Under the pieces are notes generated by a model that saw nothing but the letters and a program-made list of their open reading frames with translations, ran no database searches and was not told the DNA's origin. DNA of 64,000 bases from R-RK-3 sp963834945. Its GTDB lineage: Bacteria > Pseudomonadota > Alphaproteobacteria > Rhizobiales > Rhodomicrobiaceae. The position numbers and the translations under genes are program-made. Positions 1 to 8,479 of this stretch are shown piece by piece. How positions within the stretch are numbered: position 1 is the first letter of the stretch; every line of letters begins with the position of its first letter. The DNA lies in assembly GCA_963834945.1 (NCBI GenBank), contig CAWIDT010000012.1, forward strand, positions 124,001 through 188,000, read 5' to 3'.

Positions 1-3
1 CGA

Positions 4-1056
4 TCAGGCTTCTGCGAGCGTGAGGATCGCTTCGGCAAAGGCCTGCGGCGCCTCTTGCGGGAGATTGTGGCCAATGCCGCCGGTGATGGTCCGGTGCGCA
101 TATTTTCCGGTGAACTTGCCGCGGTAGGCGGCGGGCTCGGGATGCGGCGCGCCGTTGGCATCGCCTTCCATAGTGATGGTCGGCACGGTGATCACCGGAC
201 TTTCCGCGAGCCGCTTTTCCAGGTCGTCATATTTGCTCTCGCCCTCCGCGAGGCCGAGCCGCCAGCGGTAATTGTGGATCGTGATGTCGACATGGTCCGG
301 ATTGTCGAAAGCCGCCGCCGAGCGCTCGAAGGTCGCGTCGTCAAAGGCCCATTTCGGCGAGGCGAGCTGCCAGATCAGCTTGGAAAATTCGCGCCGGTAT
401 TTTTCGTAGCCGGCCCTGCCACGATCGGTGGCGAAGTAGAACTGGTACCACCATTGCAGCTCAGCGCTCGGCGGCAGCGGCATCTTGCCTGCCGCTTGGC
501 TGCCGATCAGATAGCCGCTCACCGAAACGAGAGCCTTGCAGCGCTCCGGCCAGAGCGCGGTGATGATGCCGGCCGTGCGCGCGCCCCAGTCGAAACCCGC
601 AATCACCGGCTTCTCGATGTTCAGCGCGTCCATGAACGCGACGATGTCGGACGCGAGCGCGGAGGGCTGGCCGTTGCGCGCCGTATCGGCAGAGAGGAAG
701 CGGGTGGTGCCATAGCCGCGCAGAAACGGCACGATCGCCCGGTAGCCGGCCGATGCCAAGAGGGGCGCGACAGCGACGAAGGCATGGATATCGTAGGGCC
801 AGCCATGGAGGAGGATGACCGCGGGTCCACCCGCGGGACCAGCCTCGGCATAGCCGACATTCAAAACTCCGGCGTCGATTTGCTTCAGTGTATCGAACGA
901 CATGGTTGCCGCCTCCTTTGTTGCGGGCGAGCCCGCCGATCCCGTATCGCTCGATTGGGCGTGCGCCGAGCCGGACCGGAGCAGTTCGGCAACCGTAAGG
1001 CTCGCGGCTGCGGCACCCAAAAAACGACGACGGGGCTGGTTGATGGTTTCGCTCAT
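4..1056 (-). CDS. Tat-exported alpha/beta hydrolase (epoxide hydrolase / haloacid dehalogenase-like)
   Basis: 350-residue alpha/beta hydrolase. The start at 1056 follows GGGAGA and opens with MSETINQPRRRFLGAAAASL, a twin-arginine signal, so export to the periplasm is likely. HGWPYD at about residue 84 forms the oxyanion-hole region. GFDWGAR places an aspartate nucleophile at D156, as in epoxide hydrolases and dehalogenases rather than serine esterases. GHNLP supplies the catalytic histidine at about H330. It is the last gene of a minus-strand operon, 43 bases after the thioredoxin-fold gene and downstream of a second epoxide hydrolase. An in-frame extension to 1251 lacks hydrolase homology and is rejected. 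The substrate is unknown; fold and nucleophile class are secure, while epoxide versus halide substrate is inference. Confidence 0.85.
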   Translation of the reverse strand: MSETINQPRRRFLGAAAASLTVAELLRSGSAHAQSSDTGSAGSPATKEAATMSFDTLKQIDAGVLNVGYAEAGPAGGPAVILLHGWPYDIHAFVAVAPLLASAGYRAIVPFLRGYGTTRFLSADTARNGQPSALASDIVAFMDALNIEKPVIAGFDWGARTAGIITALWPERCKALVSVSGYLIGSQAAGKMPLPPSAELQWWYQFYFATDRGRAGYEKYRREFSKLIWQLASPKWAFDDATFERSAAAFDNPDHVDITIHNYRWRLGLAEGESKYDDLEKRLAESPVITVPTITMEGDANGAPHPEPAAYRGKFTGKYAHRTITGGIGHNLPQEAPQAFAEAILTLAEA

Positions 1057-1099
1057 GATATCTCTCCCATTGGGACGATTGACGGGCTTCGTGGGGCGA

Positions 1100-2212
1100 T
1101 CAGCCAAATGTGAAGGCGAAGGCTTCGACCGCCGGATCGAGAAACTCGATCTCGAACAGACGGTCGGCGACCGGCTTGGTCTGGCGGATGAGCTGATAGA
1201 GCCGCTGGCCGGTGACCGTGCCGTTGCCGGCGTCGTCGACATCGCCGCCATGCGCCGCGCCCGGCGCCTGCCCGTCGATCAGCACGCGAAAGCGCACGGG
1301 CGCCCCCGGCGCGGCCGGCCCCATGACCAAATGCACGTCGCGGGCATGAAAGCGGTAGGCGATCCGTCCGCCCGGCTTGTTCAGCCGAACCGCGTCTTTC
1401 CGCAAGGTCCATTCGCCCGACAGCGCCCAGCTGTTGGCTCTGAGCTTGGCCGGCGCGGCAAACATCTGCGGCTGGTCCAGCACCCTATCGCCGGGGGAGG
1501 CGAAATTCTCGGTGTGGCCGTAGCCGAGATAGTTTTCCGGCGATTTCAGGCTGCCCCAATCGGCGGCGGCCTCGGCGCCGCTGGCATCGACGGTGACCAA
1601 CTCGTCGCCGACGCCGGCCTGTCCGGCCTCCATCAGCAAGCGCTGAATCACCATCTCCGATTGGTCGTACTGGCCTTCGCCGAACACCGAATGCCGCACA
1701 CGCCCTTTCGCATCGATGAAATAGAGTGCCGGCCAATAGTTGTTGTCAAAGCCGCGCCAGATGCCGAAGTCGCTGTCGATCGCCACCGGATAGTTGATCT
1801 TCCGTGTCCTGATGGCCTCGCGCACATTATCGATGTTGTGCTCGAAGGCGAATTCAGGCGAGTGCACGCCGATCACCACCAGCCCGCGATCCTTGTATTT
1901 CTCGGCCCACGCCCGGACATAGGGCAGCTGCCGCAGCCAGTTGATGCAGGTATAGGTCCAGATATTGACCAGCACGACTTTGCCGCGCAGATCCTCGGCC
2001 GTCAGCGGCGGCGAATTGAGCCAGGCGTTGGCACGCGAGAGCGAGGCCAATTCGCCTTGGCTGGGAGTGGGCGCGGTGGGGAACCCATGCAGGAAACCCA
2101 ACCATCCACCCGAAGACGCGTTCGACATGGTCTTATCCTCCGCATGACCCGCGGTCGGCGCACCGATTGCAGTGGCGAGTACCGCCGCGACCAAAATCCT
2201 GTTTGGTTTCAT
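1100..2212 (-). CDS. Secreted thioredoxin-fold protein with C-terminal DipZ-like domain, CINW active site
   Basis: 370 residues starting MKPNRILVAAVLATAIGAPT with a Sec signal ending near AGHA. A thioredoxin-like domain follows at about residues 75-200, then a beta-rich C-terminal domain as in DipZ/TlpA-like proteins. The active-site loop reads WTYTCINWLRQLPYV: the first cysteine is present but the second of the usual CINC is tryptophan. Classical dithiol exchange is therefore not possible in this loop, and a monothiol or peroxide-reducing role is more plausible. It sits between two alpha/beta hydrolases on the same strand, 146 bases after the upstream gene, and probably shares their transcript. 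The start at 2212 is chosen for the signal peptide; its ribosome binding site is weak. Confidence 0.75.
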   Translation of the reverse strand: MKPNRILVAAVLATAIGAPTAGHAEDKTMSNASSGGWLGFLHGFPTAPTPSQGELASLSRANAWLNSPPLTAEDLRGKVVLVNIWTYTCINWLRQLPYVRAWAEKYKDRGLVVIGVHSPEFAFEHNIDNVREAIRTRKINYPVAIDSDFGIWRGFDNNYWPALYFIDAKGRVRHSVFGEGQYDQSEMVIQRLLMEAGQAGVGDELVTVDASGAEAAADWGSLKSPENYLGYGHTENFASPGDRVLDQPQMFAAPAKLRANSWALSGEWTLRKDAVRLNKPGGRIAYRFHARDVHLVMGPAAPGAPVRFRVLIDGQAPGAAHGGDVDDAGNGTVTGQRLYQLIRQTKPVADRLFEIEFLDPAVEAFAFTFG

Positions 2213-2358
2213 CGCTGGATGTCCGCTCTGGTGACGCCCAAGCTCCGCCGAGGCGATGATGACGCTTTCCCCATGGCTTCCTCTTCTTGGGCTACGGAGC
2301 GAGCCGGATGGGCTCGAAAGGACGGTGCACGGAATCTCCCGCGCACCGCCCATCGCTG

Positions 2359-3573
2359 TCACGCCGCTTTGCGCAACGATTTGAACGTTGCGCGCAGATC
2401 GGACACGAAGAGCGCAGGCTGTTCCCAGGCGGCGAAGTGCGTGCCCTGCGGATGACTGCTGTAGTGGAGCAGCTTTACATATGCCTTCTCCGCCCAGCTC
2501 TTGGGTGCTTGATAAATTTCTTCCGCGAAGGCGCTCACACCGACTGGGAGCTTGACGCCTCTTGCGTCGAAAAAGCCGCCCGCCGGCAAATTATGCGCCG
2601 TGTCCCAATAGAGTTGCGCCGAGGAGATCGCGGTGTTCGTCAGCCAGTAGAGCGTGATGTTGTCGAGAACGTCGTCGCGGCTCAGCCCTTCCGCCTTGCC
2701 GTCGAAAACACGGGCGATCATCCGGTAGCTGCGAATGTCGTGATCGAGCATCCAGGCGGCGAGGCCAATGGGGGAATCCGTGAGCGCATAGAGCGTCTGC
2801 GGGCGATTGTTCATCTCGATGGCGTAGCCCAGCCCGTTCTTATAGAAGTCGTCGAGCTGGTCCCAGGCGTGCTTTTCCTCCGGCGACAGGCCGGCCGGCG
2901 CGGGGCCGCCGGCGGCGAGCGCCTTCGATACATCAGGCGGCACCGTCGCCGCCATGTTGGTGTGAATGCCGAGCAAGCCTGCCGGCTGCTGCAGAGCCAT
3001 CACCTCTGAAACCGCATTGCCCCAATCGCCGCCCTGCGCCACATATTGCGTGTAGCCGAGGCGCTGCATGAGCGTGGCCCACGCTTTGGCAATGCTGACG
3101 GGGTTCCATCCCGGCTTCGTCGGCTTGGCCGAAAAGCCGTAGCCCGGCAGCGAGGGGATCACGAGGTGGAAGGCGTCCGCTGCGCTCGCGCCATGCGCCG
3201 TGGGATCGGTCATTGGACCGATGATTTTCATCTGCTCGATGATCGAGCCGGGCCAACCATGCGTGACGATCATCGGTAGCGCATTGTCGTGCTTCGAGCG
3301 CACATGGATGAAGTGAATGTCCAGCCCGTCGATCTGGGTCACGAACTGCGGCACGGCATTCAGTTTCGCCTCGCATTTGCGCCAGTCGTGCTCGCTGGCC
3401 CAATACTTCGCGAGCTGCTGCATCGTCGCAAGCTGGACGCCCTGCGATGTATCCTCGACTGTCTCGCGATCAGGCCAGCGCGTCGCTTCGATGCGCCGTC
3501 GTAGGCCGGCGAGCGCCTCGTCCGGAAAATTGACGGAGAAGGGGCGGATTGCGTCGGTCTTGGTCGTCCCCAT
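2359..3573 (-). CDS. Epoxide hydrolase with N-terminal EHN domain
   Basis: 404 residues, the usual length of microsomal-type epoxide hydrolases. An N-terminal EHN domain (about 7-115: IRPFSVNFPDEALAGLRRRI) precedes the alpha/beta hydrolase core. HGWPG at 105-109 is the oxyanion loop, GGDWGN gives the nucleophile D183, and HFAAWEQP near the C-terminus carries the catalytic histidine. The enzyme would open epoxides to diols through a covalent ester. No signal peptide is seen, so it is probably cytoplasmic, unlike its operon partner at 4-1056. The start follows AGGAGATCCACCG. It heads the three-gene hydrolase operon; a palindrome at 3735-3750 lies about 160 bases upstream. Confidence 0.9.
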   Translation of the reverse strand: MGTTKTDAIRPFSVNFPDEALAGLRRRIEATRWPDRETVEDTSQGVQLATMQQLAKYWASEHDWRKCEAKLNAVPQFVTQIDGLDIHFIHVRSKHDNALPMIVTHGWPGSIIEQMKIIGPMTDPTAHGASAADAFHLVIPSLPGYGFSAKPTKPGWNPVSIAKAWATLMQRLGYTQYVAQGGDWGNAVSEVMALQQPAGLLGIHTNMAATVPPDVSKALAAGGPAPAGLSPEEKHAWDQLDDFYKNGLGYAIEMNNRPQTLYALTDSPIGLAAWMLDHDIRSYRMIARVFDGKAEGLSRDDVLDNITLYWLTNTAISSAQLYWDTAHNLPAGGFFDARGVKLPVGVSAFAEEIYQAPKSWAEKAYVKLLHYSSHPQGTHFAAWEQPALFVSDLRATFKSLRKAA

Positions 3574-3712
3574 CGGTGGATCTCCTGGTTATGGTTGAGC
3601 GTGGGCTGCGAGATGCGTCATCCGCTGCGGCGGGGATTGGCCTGACACGCCATAATGCGATCCCACGGCCAGCTTGCGATCTCGATGGTGATGCAAGGGG
3701 GGCGCCGGGCCA

Positions 3713-3718
3713 ATCCTA
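3713..3718 (-). promoter_or_regulatory. Possible -10 element of the epoxide hydrolase operon
   Basis: On the minus strand this reads TAGGAT. It lies about 27 bases downstream of the centre of the palindrome at 3735-3750, so an activator bound there would sit near -40. Inferred from geometry only. Confidence 0.25.
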
Positions 3719-3734
3719 CCTGCGAATGTTCCGC

Positions 3735-3750
3735 TCACACCTTGGTATGA
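3735..3750. promoter_or_regulatory. Palindromic operator candidate, copy 1 (TCACACCTTGGTATGA)
   Basis: Inverted repeat TCA-c-ACC-tt-GGT-a-TGA, extending outward as CCGC...GCGG so that symmetry spans 24 bases with one unpaired position. It lies between the receiver-only regulator and the epoxide hydrolase, upstream of the latter. The same 16-mer, differing only in the two central bases, occurs at 5015-5030 upstream of the FixJ-like gene. This suggests a shared binding site, probably for that regulator. Confidence 0.6.
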
Positions 3751-3844
3751 GCGGGCGCGTTCGGGCCGCTGATCGGACAGGCGCAAGAAAGGCGGCGCGA
3801 TCGGCGCCGCTCGCGCACCGTCACCGTTCGCTGTCGCGGGAGAG

Positions 3845-4216
3845 TCAGGCCTTCAGAGCCGTTTCGAGGCAGCCGATGAGCGCGCCGGTTTCGAACGGCT
3901 TGCGGAAAAAGCAAATGGCGCCGCTGGCAAGCGCCTTATCTTCGAGACCCGCCTCATTGCGCGCCGTGATCATGATCACCGGCGTCGAAATCTGCCGCGC
4001 GGCGAGATGGTGCTTCAGCTCGATGCCGCTCATGCCCGGCAGCTGGATGTCGGTGATGATGCAGGCAAAGTTTGCCGCCGCCGCCCCGCATCCGAGGAAC
4101 GCCTCGGCGGAGGTAAAACCCCGCGCGTCGTAGCCGGCGGATCGCACCAGCCTGACGATCGCGCTCAGTAGGGAGTCGTCGTCGTCGATAATGGAGATCA
4201 AAGGTCGCGCGGGCAC
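3845..4216 (-). CDS. Single-domain response regulator (CheY/FixJ-type receiver)
   Basis: 123 residues from a GTG start (VPARPLISIIDDD), preceded by AGAGG. The whole protein is one receiver domain: acidic cluster D11-D14, phospho-acceptor D56 in IITDIQLPG, T83 in MITAR, and K105 in FFRKPF. There is no output domain. It lies on the same strand just below the FixJ-like regulator and kinase, so it may act as a phosphate sink or competitor for the kinase at 5064-6788. An alternative ATG at 4273 would add 19 basic residues unlike the family and is rejected. Confidence 0.8.
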   Translation of the reverse strand: MPARPLISIIDDDDSLLSAIVRLVRSAGYDARGFTSAEAFLGCGAAAANFACIITDIQLPGMSGIELKHHLAARQISTPVIMITARNEAGLEDKALASGAICFFRKPFETGALIGCLETALKA

Positions 4217-4319
4217 ACGGGCGCCTCTTTCCCTGAGTTGGCCGCGATATGAACGTCGTCGCAAGCCTCGCACATGCGCGAGCGGCCGGAAATTATACCC
4301 AGGTGTTAGTCGCGGGATT

Positions 4320-4949
4320 TCAAGGAGATTTCGGCGTCAAGGCGTCCGCCATGCGCACAAAATCGACCAGGGTCCGGGCGCCCATTTTCCGCATCGCGGC
4401 GCCGCGATGGATCTTAACCGTAATTTCACTGATGCCAAGCTCTCCCGCGACCTGCTTGTTCATCTTGCCCGCAGTGACAAGCATCATCACCTGCTGCTCA
4501 CGCGGCGACAGGGTTAGGAAGCGGGCGTGGATCAGGTCGGCGCCTTCGTCGGCCGCGCGGCGCCTGCGATCCCGCTCGATGGCCGCCGTCACCGCGTCGA
4601 GCAGGTCCTGGTCGCGAAAGGGTTTTGGCAGAAAATCCACCGCGCCGGCCTTCATCGCCCGCACAGACATCTGGATGTCGCCATGGCCCGTCACCAGGAT
4701 GACCGGAAGATGGATGCCGAGTTCGGCGAGTTGCGACTGAAAATCCAGCCCGCTGATGCCGGGCAGGCGGACATCGAGCACCAGACAACCCGCTAGCTCG
4801 TCGTGCCTGGCCTCGAGGAACTCCTGCGCCGAGGCGTAAGCGCGAGTCTGCAGACCGACCGAGCGGCAAAGCCTGTCGACGGCATGGCGCAGCGATGCAT
4901 CATCGTCGACGATGTGAACAATCGATGTCTCGATCGTCGCTTCGGCCAT
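4320..4949 (-). CDS. FixJ/NodW-like response regulator with LuxR-type HTH
   Basis: 209 residues. The receiver domain covers about 8-125 with D15-D17, phospho-acceptor D59 (LVLDVRLPG), T87 and K109. A LuxR/GerE helix-turn-helix follows at about 140-200 (LSPREQQVMMLVTAGKMNKQ, then ISEITVKIHRGAAMRKM). It should bind DNA when phosphorylated by the adjacent PAS kinase. A TATAAT element and the palindrome at 5015-5030 lie immediately upstream, suggesting autoregulation. The same palindrome precedes the epoxide hydrolase operon, making this protein the natural candidate regulator of that operon. Confidence 0.9.
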   Translation of the reverse strand: MAEATIETSIVHIVDDDASLRHAVDRLCRSVGLQTRAYASAQEFLEARHDELAGCLVLDVRLPGISGLDFQSQLAELGIHLPVILVTGHGDIQMSVRAMKAGAVDFLPKPFRDQDLLDAVTAAIERDRRRRAADEGADLIHARFLTLSPREQQVMMLVTAGKMNKQVAGELGISEITVKIHRGAAMRKMGARTLVDFVRMADALTPKSP

Positions 4950-4989
4950 CGGCAGCTATCCTGTTCGCGGCAAGGTCGCCCCAGAGCAT

Positions 4990-4995
4990 ATTATA
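4990..4995 (-). promoter_or_regulatory. -10 element (TATAAT) of the FixJ-like regulator gene
   Basis: The minus strand reads ATACTATAATATG, a perfect TATAAT 41 bases upstream of the start codon at 4949. No good -35 is seen. The palindrome centred near 5022 is about 30 bases upstream of this element, the position expected for an activator overlapping -35. Confidence 0.5.
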
Positions 4996-5014
4996 GTATC
5001 GGCCGGCTCGCGGA

Positions 5015-5030
5015 TCACACCAAGGTATGA
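5015..5030. promoter_or_regulatory. Palindromic operator candidate, copy 2 (TCACACCAAGGTATGA)
   Basis: Inverted repeat TCA-c-ACC-aa-GGT-a-TGA, flanked by CGGa and gCCG so that symmetry extends to 24 bases. It lies in the 114-base gap between the histidine kinase and the FixJ-like regulator, upstream of the regulator's TATAAT box. It matches the copy at 3735-3750 in 14 of 16 positions. Confidence 0.6.
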
Positions 5031-5063
5031 GCCGCCCATCGAATCGCAGGCGACGGCTCACCG

Positions 5064-6788
5064 CTACAAAGGCGCATCGGCGCGGGTAGCGGCGGGGCCG
5101 GGCGATGCGACATGCGCAGGCAAGGCGAAACAGAACCGGGCACCGCCGAAAGCCGAATGGTTGTCCGCGCTCATGCGGCCGTCATGCGCCTCGATAATCG
5201 ACCGGGAGATCGCCAGACCCATGCCCATGCCGGCGGCTTTGGTGGTGAAGAAACCCTCGAAAATATACGGGTGGTGTTCGGGATCGATGCCAGGGCCGCT
5301 GTCCTCGATGGCACAGCACACCATTGCGGGGTCGGCCAGCATGGTCCGCAGCAAGATGCTTCGCCGGCCGACCTCGGCTTGCATCACCGCCTGCACCGCA
5401 TTGATAGTCAGGTTCACGATCACCTGCTGCAGCTGGGTGCGATCGCCGATCACCTGAGGCAGGGCCGGCGCCAGATCGAGAGCGACAGCAACGCCCTTGA
5501 TCTGAAGCTCATGGCGTAGGAACGCCATCGCCCCCTCTATCACATCGTCGAGCGACAGAGGCGCCCGCTCGGGCGGCCGCCGGCTCGCCATGGCGCGGAT
5601 GCGGTCGATGATCGCGGACGCCCGCCGCGCATCGGCGACCATGCTCTGCGTCACCTCCCGGAGCTCTTCGAGATCCACCTGCGGCCCGGCCAGCCAGCGC
5701 AGGCCGACCTCGCCATTGGTGACGATCGCCGCAAGCGGCTGGTTGACCTCGTGCGCGATGGAGGCGGTCAGCACGCCGAGCGTGGTGACCCTGGTGACAT
5801 GCGCAAGTTCCGATCGCGCCTCGCTCAGCGCCATCTCCGACAGCCTCCGCTGCGTGACGTCCTGAACGGCGCCGATATATTCCGGCCGGCCGTGCTCGTC
5901 CCCAGCGCCGTGCGCGATCAGGTGCAGGTACTTGACCGAGCGGTCCGGCATCATAAGCCGGTGCTCGTATTCGAAGCCGCTGCCACAACCTTGCCCCCGC
6001 TCGATCATGTCATCCAACATCGCGATGTCTTCCGGATGAAAGCGGGAACGGATCATTTCGAGCGTCACCGGCGCGCCGTGCTCGAAGCCGAAAATGCGAT
6101 AGAGCTCATCCGACCAGGTGATCTCATCGGTCGCCACGCGCCAGGAAAACGTGCCCGTTGAGCTGAGACGCTGACCTTCGACTAGGAAGGCCTCGCTGCG
6201 CCGCAGCTCCGCGTTGGCCGCGGCAAGCTCTCTCGTCCGCTCCTTAACTCGTCGATCGAGCTCGCTGGCAACGCGCTTCTGTTCGCCGAGGAGACGAGCC
6301 TCCTGCAGCCCGATCGCCGCCTGATTGGCCGCCACGCTGAGGAGCAGCGTCTCGGTCTGTCCGGGAAAGTCGGCTCGTGTGGAGCCGGCGACGATGGTCC
6401 CGATCTCGCCCTGCAGCCCGAGCCGCAAGGGCACCACGGTGATGTCTCCATCGCCGATGCGGTCCCGGCCCAGCGGAGCCGATTTTCGTGCGTCCGACGC
6501 GAGCCATCGGCGGATGGTTTCGGTGAGCTGGTCCGGCCCGGCGGTCCGTTTTGCCGCATGAGCCAGGCGCAGCATTTCGAGGGGCGTCTCGCCGAGCGGA
6601 TCCTTCAGCTGCACATAGACGAGATCCAGATGCAGCATGCCGAGGAGGACGTCGAGCAGGGTGCGAACGATCTGTGCCGGGGCGCTGCCGACCCAGACGG
6701 CCGGAAGCGTCAGCACGCCAAGGAGATCGTTCATGCAGCGCCGAAGCCGCTTGATCTCGTCTGAAGGGTCTTCCTGTTGCACGTCCAT
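5064..6788 (-). CDS. GAF/PAS sensor histidine kinase (FixL-like class)
   Basis: 574 residues with no clear membrane segment, so probably soluble. A GAF-like region lies at about 20-165, a charged coiled coil at 165-200, and a PAS domain at about 205-315 (FSWRVATDEITWSDELYRIF). HisKA is at about 325-395 with phospho-accepting H346 in IAHEVNQPLAA. HATPase at about 435-560 has the N box (VNLTINAVQAVM), G1 (EDSGPGID) and G2 (GMGMGLAIS). It should phosphorylate the FixJ-like regulator just downstream and possibly the receiver-only protein. No haem-binding FixL histidine is identifiable. The MEDS-domain gene lies 29 bases upstream on the same strand and may be a signalling partner. Confidence 0.9.
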   Translation of the reverse strand: MDVQQEDPSDEIKRLRRCMNDLLGVLTLPAVWVGSAPAQIVRTLLDVLLGMLHLDLVYVQLKDPLGETPLEMLRLAHAAKRTAGPDQLTETIRRWLASDARKSAPLGRDRIGDGDITVVPLRLGLQGEIGTIVAGSTRADFPGQTETLLLSVAANQAAIGLQEARLLGEQKRVASELDRRVKERTRELAAANAELRRSEAFLVEGQRLSSTGTFSWRVATDEITWSDELYRIFGFEHGAPVTLEMIRSRFHPEDIAMLDDMIERGQGCGSGFEYEHRLMMPDRSVKYLHLIAHGAGDEHGRPEYIGAVQDVTQRRLSEMALSEARSELAHVTRVTTLGVLTASIAHEVNQPLAAIVTNGEVGLRWLAGPQVDLEELREVTQSMVADARRASAIIDRIRAMASRRPPERAPLSLDDVIEGAMAFLRHELQIKGVAVALDLAPALPQVIGDRTQLQQVIVNLTINAVQAVMQAEVGRRSILLRTMLADPAMVCCAIEDSGPGIDPEHHPYIFEGFFTTKAAGMGMGLAISRSIIEAHDGRMSADNHSAFGGARFCFALPAHVASPGPAATRADAPL

Positions 6789-6817
6789 GTCAGACCGCCG
6801 TCGACGGCCGCGCCGGG

Positions 6818-7447
6818 CTAGCCGGCCCTGCGCTCGTGAAGCTCACGCAGAAACTCCTCGGGCGGGACGAAGAACGGGTTCTGCTGCAGTATGCCGCCGA
6901 TGATGATCATCGGATGCGTCCGCATGATGTCGACGACTGTGTCGCCGCCGATTTTCGTCAGATCGTAAACGCAGATCACTGCATCATCGTGACGGCGCCA
7001 GACGTCGTTCACCCGCGCCTCGAACTCGACGAGTGTGTCGGTATGCGAGCGGCCGTCGGCGGCCCAGTCCATCTGGCAGACGATCCGGCTGAGCGGAAAC
7101 CCGCCCTCGGCATTGCCGCTCGCCAACTTTTCGAATACCTCCAGCATCCGGTCCGGATCGAAACGGCCGTCGCGAAGGTAGGTTTCGCTGTTGTTGCGAA
7201 GGTCCAATTGCCCACTCTGCAGCGCCGCGGCCGGGTCGATACCGGCTGCGGTCAGCCGTTGCAGATGATCGCCGCGCTGCTCGGGATTGACGACGTGAAC
7301 TGCCTTGTCGCCGCAGGCGAAGCCGTCCGTGATGAACGGAAGCAGCACGCGATATTTTTCATCGTCGCTGTTGAAGAATGCGCAGACGTGACGCGTTTCG
7401 TCGAGCTGGGAGCCGGCAAAGGGAATGGGTGCCGCGACGGTCCTCAT
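6818..7447 (-). CDS. MEDS (DcmR-type sensory) domain protein
   Basis: 209 residues comprising a single MEDS domain, a family first described in the methylotroph regulator DcmR and in archaeal sensors. Characteristic segments are HVCAFFNSDDEKYRVLLPFI near the start, VHVVNPEQR, CQMDWAADG, and the terminal ICVYDLTKIGG...HPMIIIGG. The fold is RecA/KaiC-like and is proposed to bind a small ligand. No DNA-binding or kinase domain is attached. It heads the signalling operon 29 bases before the histidine kinase, which suggests it feeds information to that kinase; this is inference. Confidence 0.8.
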   Translation of the reverse strand: MRTVAAPIPFAGSQLDETRHVCAFFNSDDEKYRVLLPFITDGFACGDKAVHVVNPEQRGDHLQRLTAAGIDPAAALQSGQLDLRNNSETYLRDGRFDPDRMLEVFEKLASGNAEGGFPLSRIVCQMDWAADGRSHTDTLVEFEARVNDVWRRHDDAVICVYDLTKIGGDTVVDIMRTHPMIIIGGILQQNPFFVPPEEFLRELHERRAG

Positions 7448-7696
7448 GGCCTGATCCTGTGATCTTGCAGTCCTGCGATGCCAGTTGCCACGGCACGCCG
7501 CCGGTGAACGGCTCGGCCGATCGATCCGGGCCGACCCTGCACCTATGACACGCCAGCAGAAACTTGGCGCCGAAGCGCAAAACTGTCAATGATCGAGTGA
7601 CGTCCGGCCGGTCATGATCACACCGGCAATCACAATTGGCGATGTCCGCTCCGAGGCGAAATTCTCCGGTCCAGTCTGGCCAGCCGACGAAGAAGA

Positions 7697-8390
7697 GTGG
7701 GCCAAGAGCTGTCGTTCCTGCGCGCTGACCTCGGTGCAAACGGGCTTGTCGGTGTATCCTCTGCCGTCTTTGTGGGCACCGACAAAGGCTCCGATATGCC
7801 GCTTGAACGCGTGAAGGGCAAACCGATCCGCACGCTCCGGGGTTACCTTGCCTGGCGTATCGCCGGGCAGGAAGGCCTTGCGATGGTGGACGCAGCCGAA
7901 ACCGCCGGCACCAACCCAGGTGCACAGGTTTTCCAGCGTGTCTTCGAGCGTGCCGGGCCCTCACTTATCCTGCTCGATGAACTCGTCGCCTATATCCGCC
8001 AGCTCTCCGGTGAGCGCTATGAAGCTCACCTCTCCTTCCTGCAATCACTTACGGAAGCTGCAGCTCAAACACCCAATGCCCTGATCGTCGGCTCGCTTCC
8101 GGAGTCCGATATTGAAGCGGGCGGCGGCGAAAAGGGCCGCGACACGCTACGTGCGCTCGAAAAACTATTCGGGCGTACCCAATCGGCCTGGCAACCCGCC
8201 CAAGGCTCGGAGACCTACGCGGTCATCCGTCGCCGGCTGTTTCAGGATCTCGACGAGAACGGCGAACAGGCCCGTAAACGCTCAGTCGAAGCCTTCCGTA
8301 AGCTCTATCGTGATCACAAGGGCGACTTCCCGGCGAACACGGCGGAAAAGGACTACGAGGAAAAGCTGATCGAGGCCTATCCGGTCCACC
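7697..8390 (+). pseudogene. Truncated DUF499-type ATP-binding protein (defence-island ATPase remnant)
   Basis: About 230 residues of a much larger protein. The frame contains AVFVGTDKGSD, TLRGYLAWRIAG, LILLDELVAYIRQL (a Walker B-like segment), FLQSLTEAAAQTPNALIVGS and RRRLFQDLDENGEQ. This matches the central ATPase region of the large DUF499 proteins found in phage-defence and PglY-like loci (recognised from memory). It lacks the N-terminal P-loop portion. At the right, IEAYPVH runs straight into the IS66 inverted repeat at 8391. The GTG at 7697 is only the first in-frame initiation codon. No partner genes remain. It is a relic cut by IS66-mediated rearrangement. Confidence 0.7.
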
Positions 8391-8479
8391 GTACGCACCC
8401 GGCGAGGGCCGTCTTGCAGGTGGGCTGGCGATGGTTCTTGGTGGTGACGCTTGATCCTTTCAGGAGATAGGTCGTCACC

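Noticed and set aside
902..2455. 517-codon plus-strand open frame
   Set aside because: It lies antisense to the thioredoxin-fold and hydrolase genes, is Arg/Gly/Ala-rich and has no domain signature; a GC-rich shadow.
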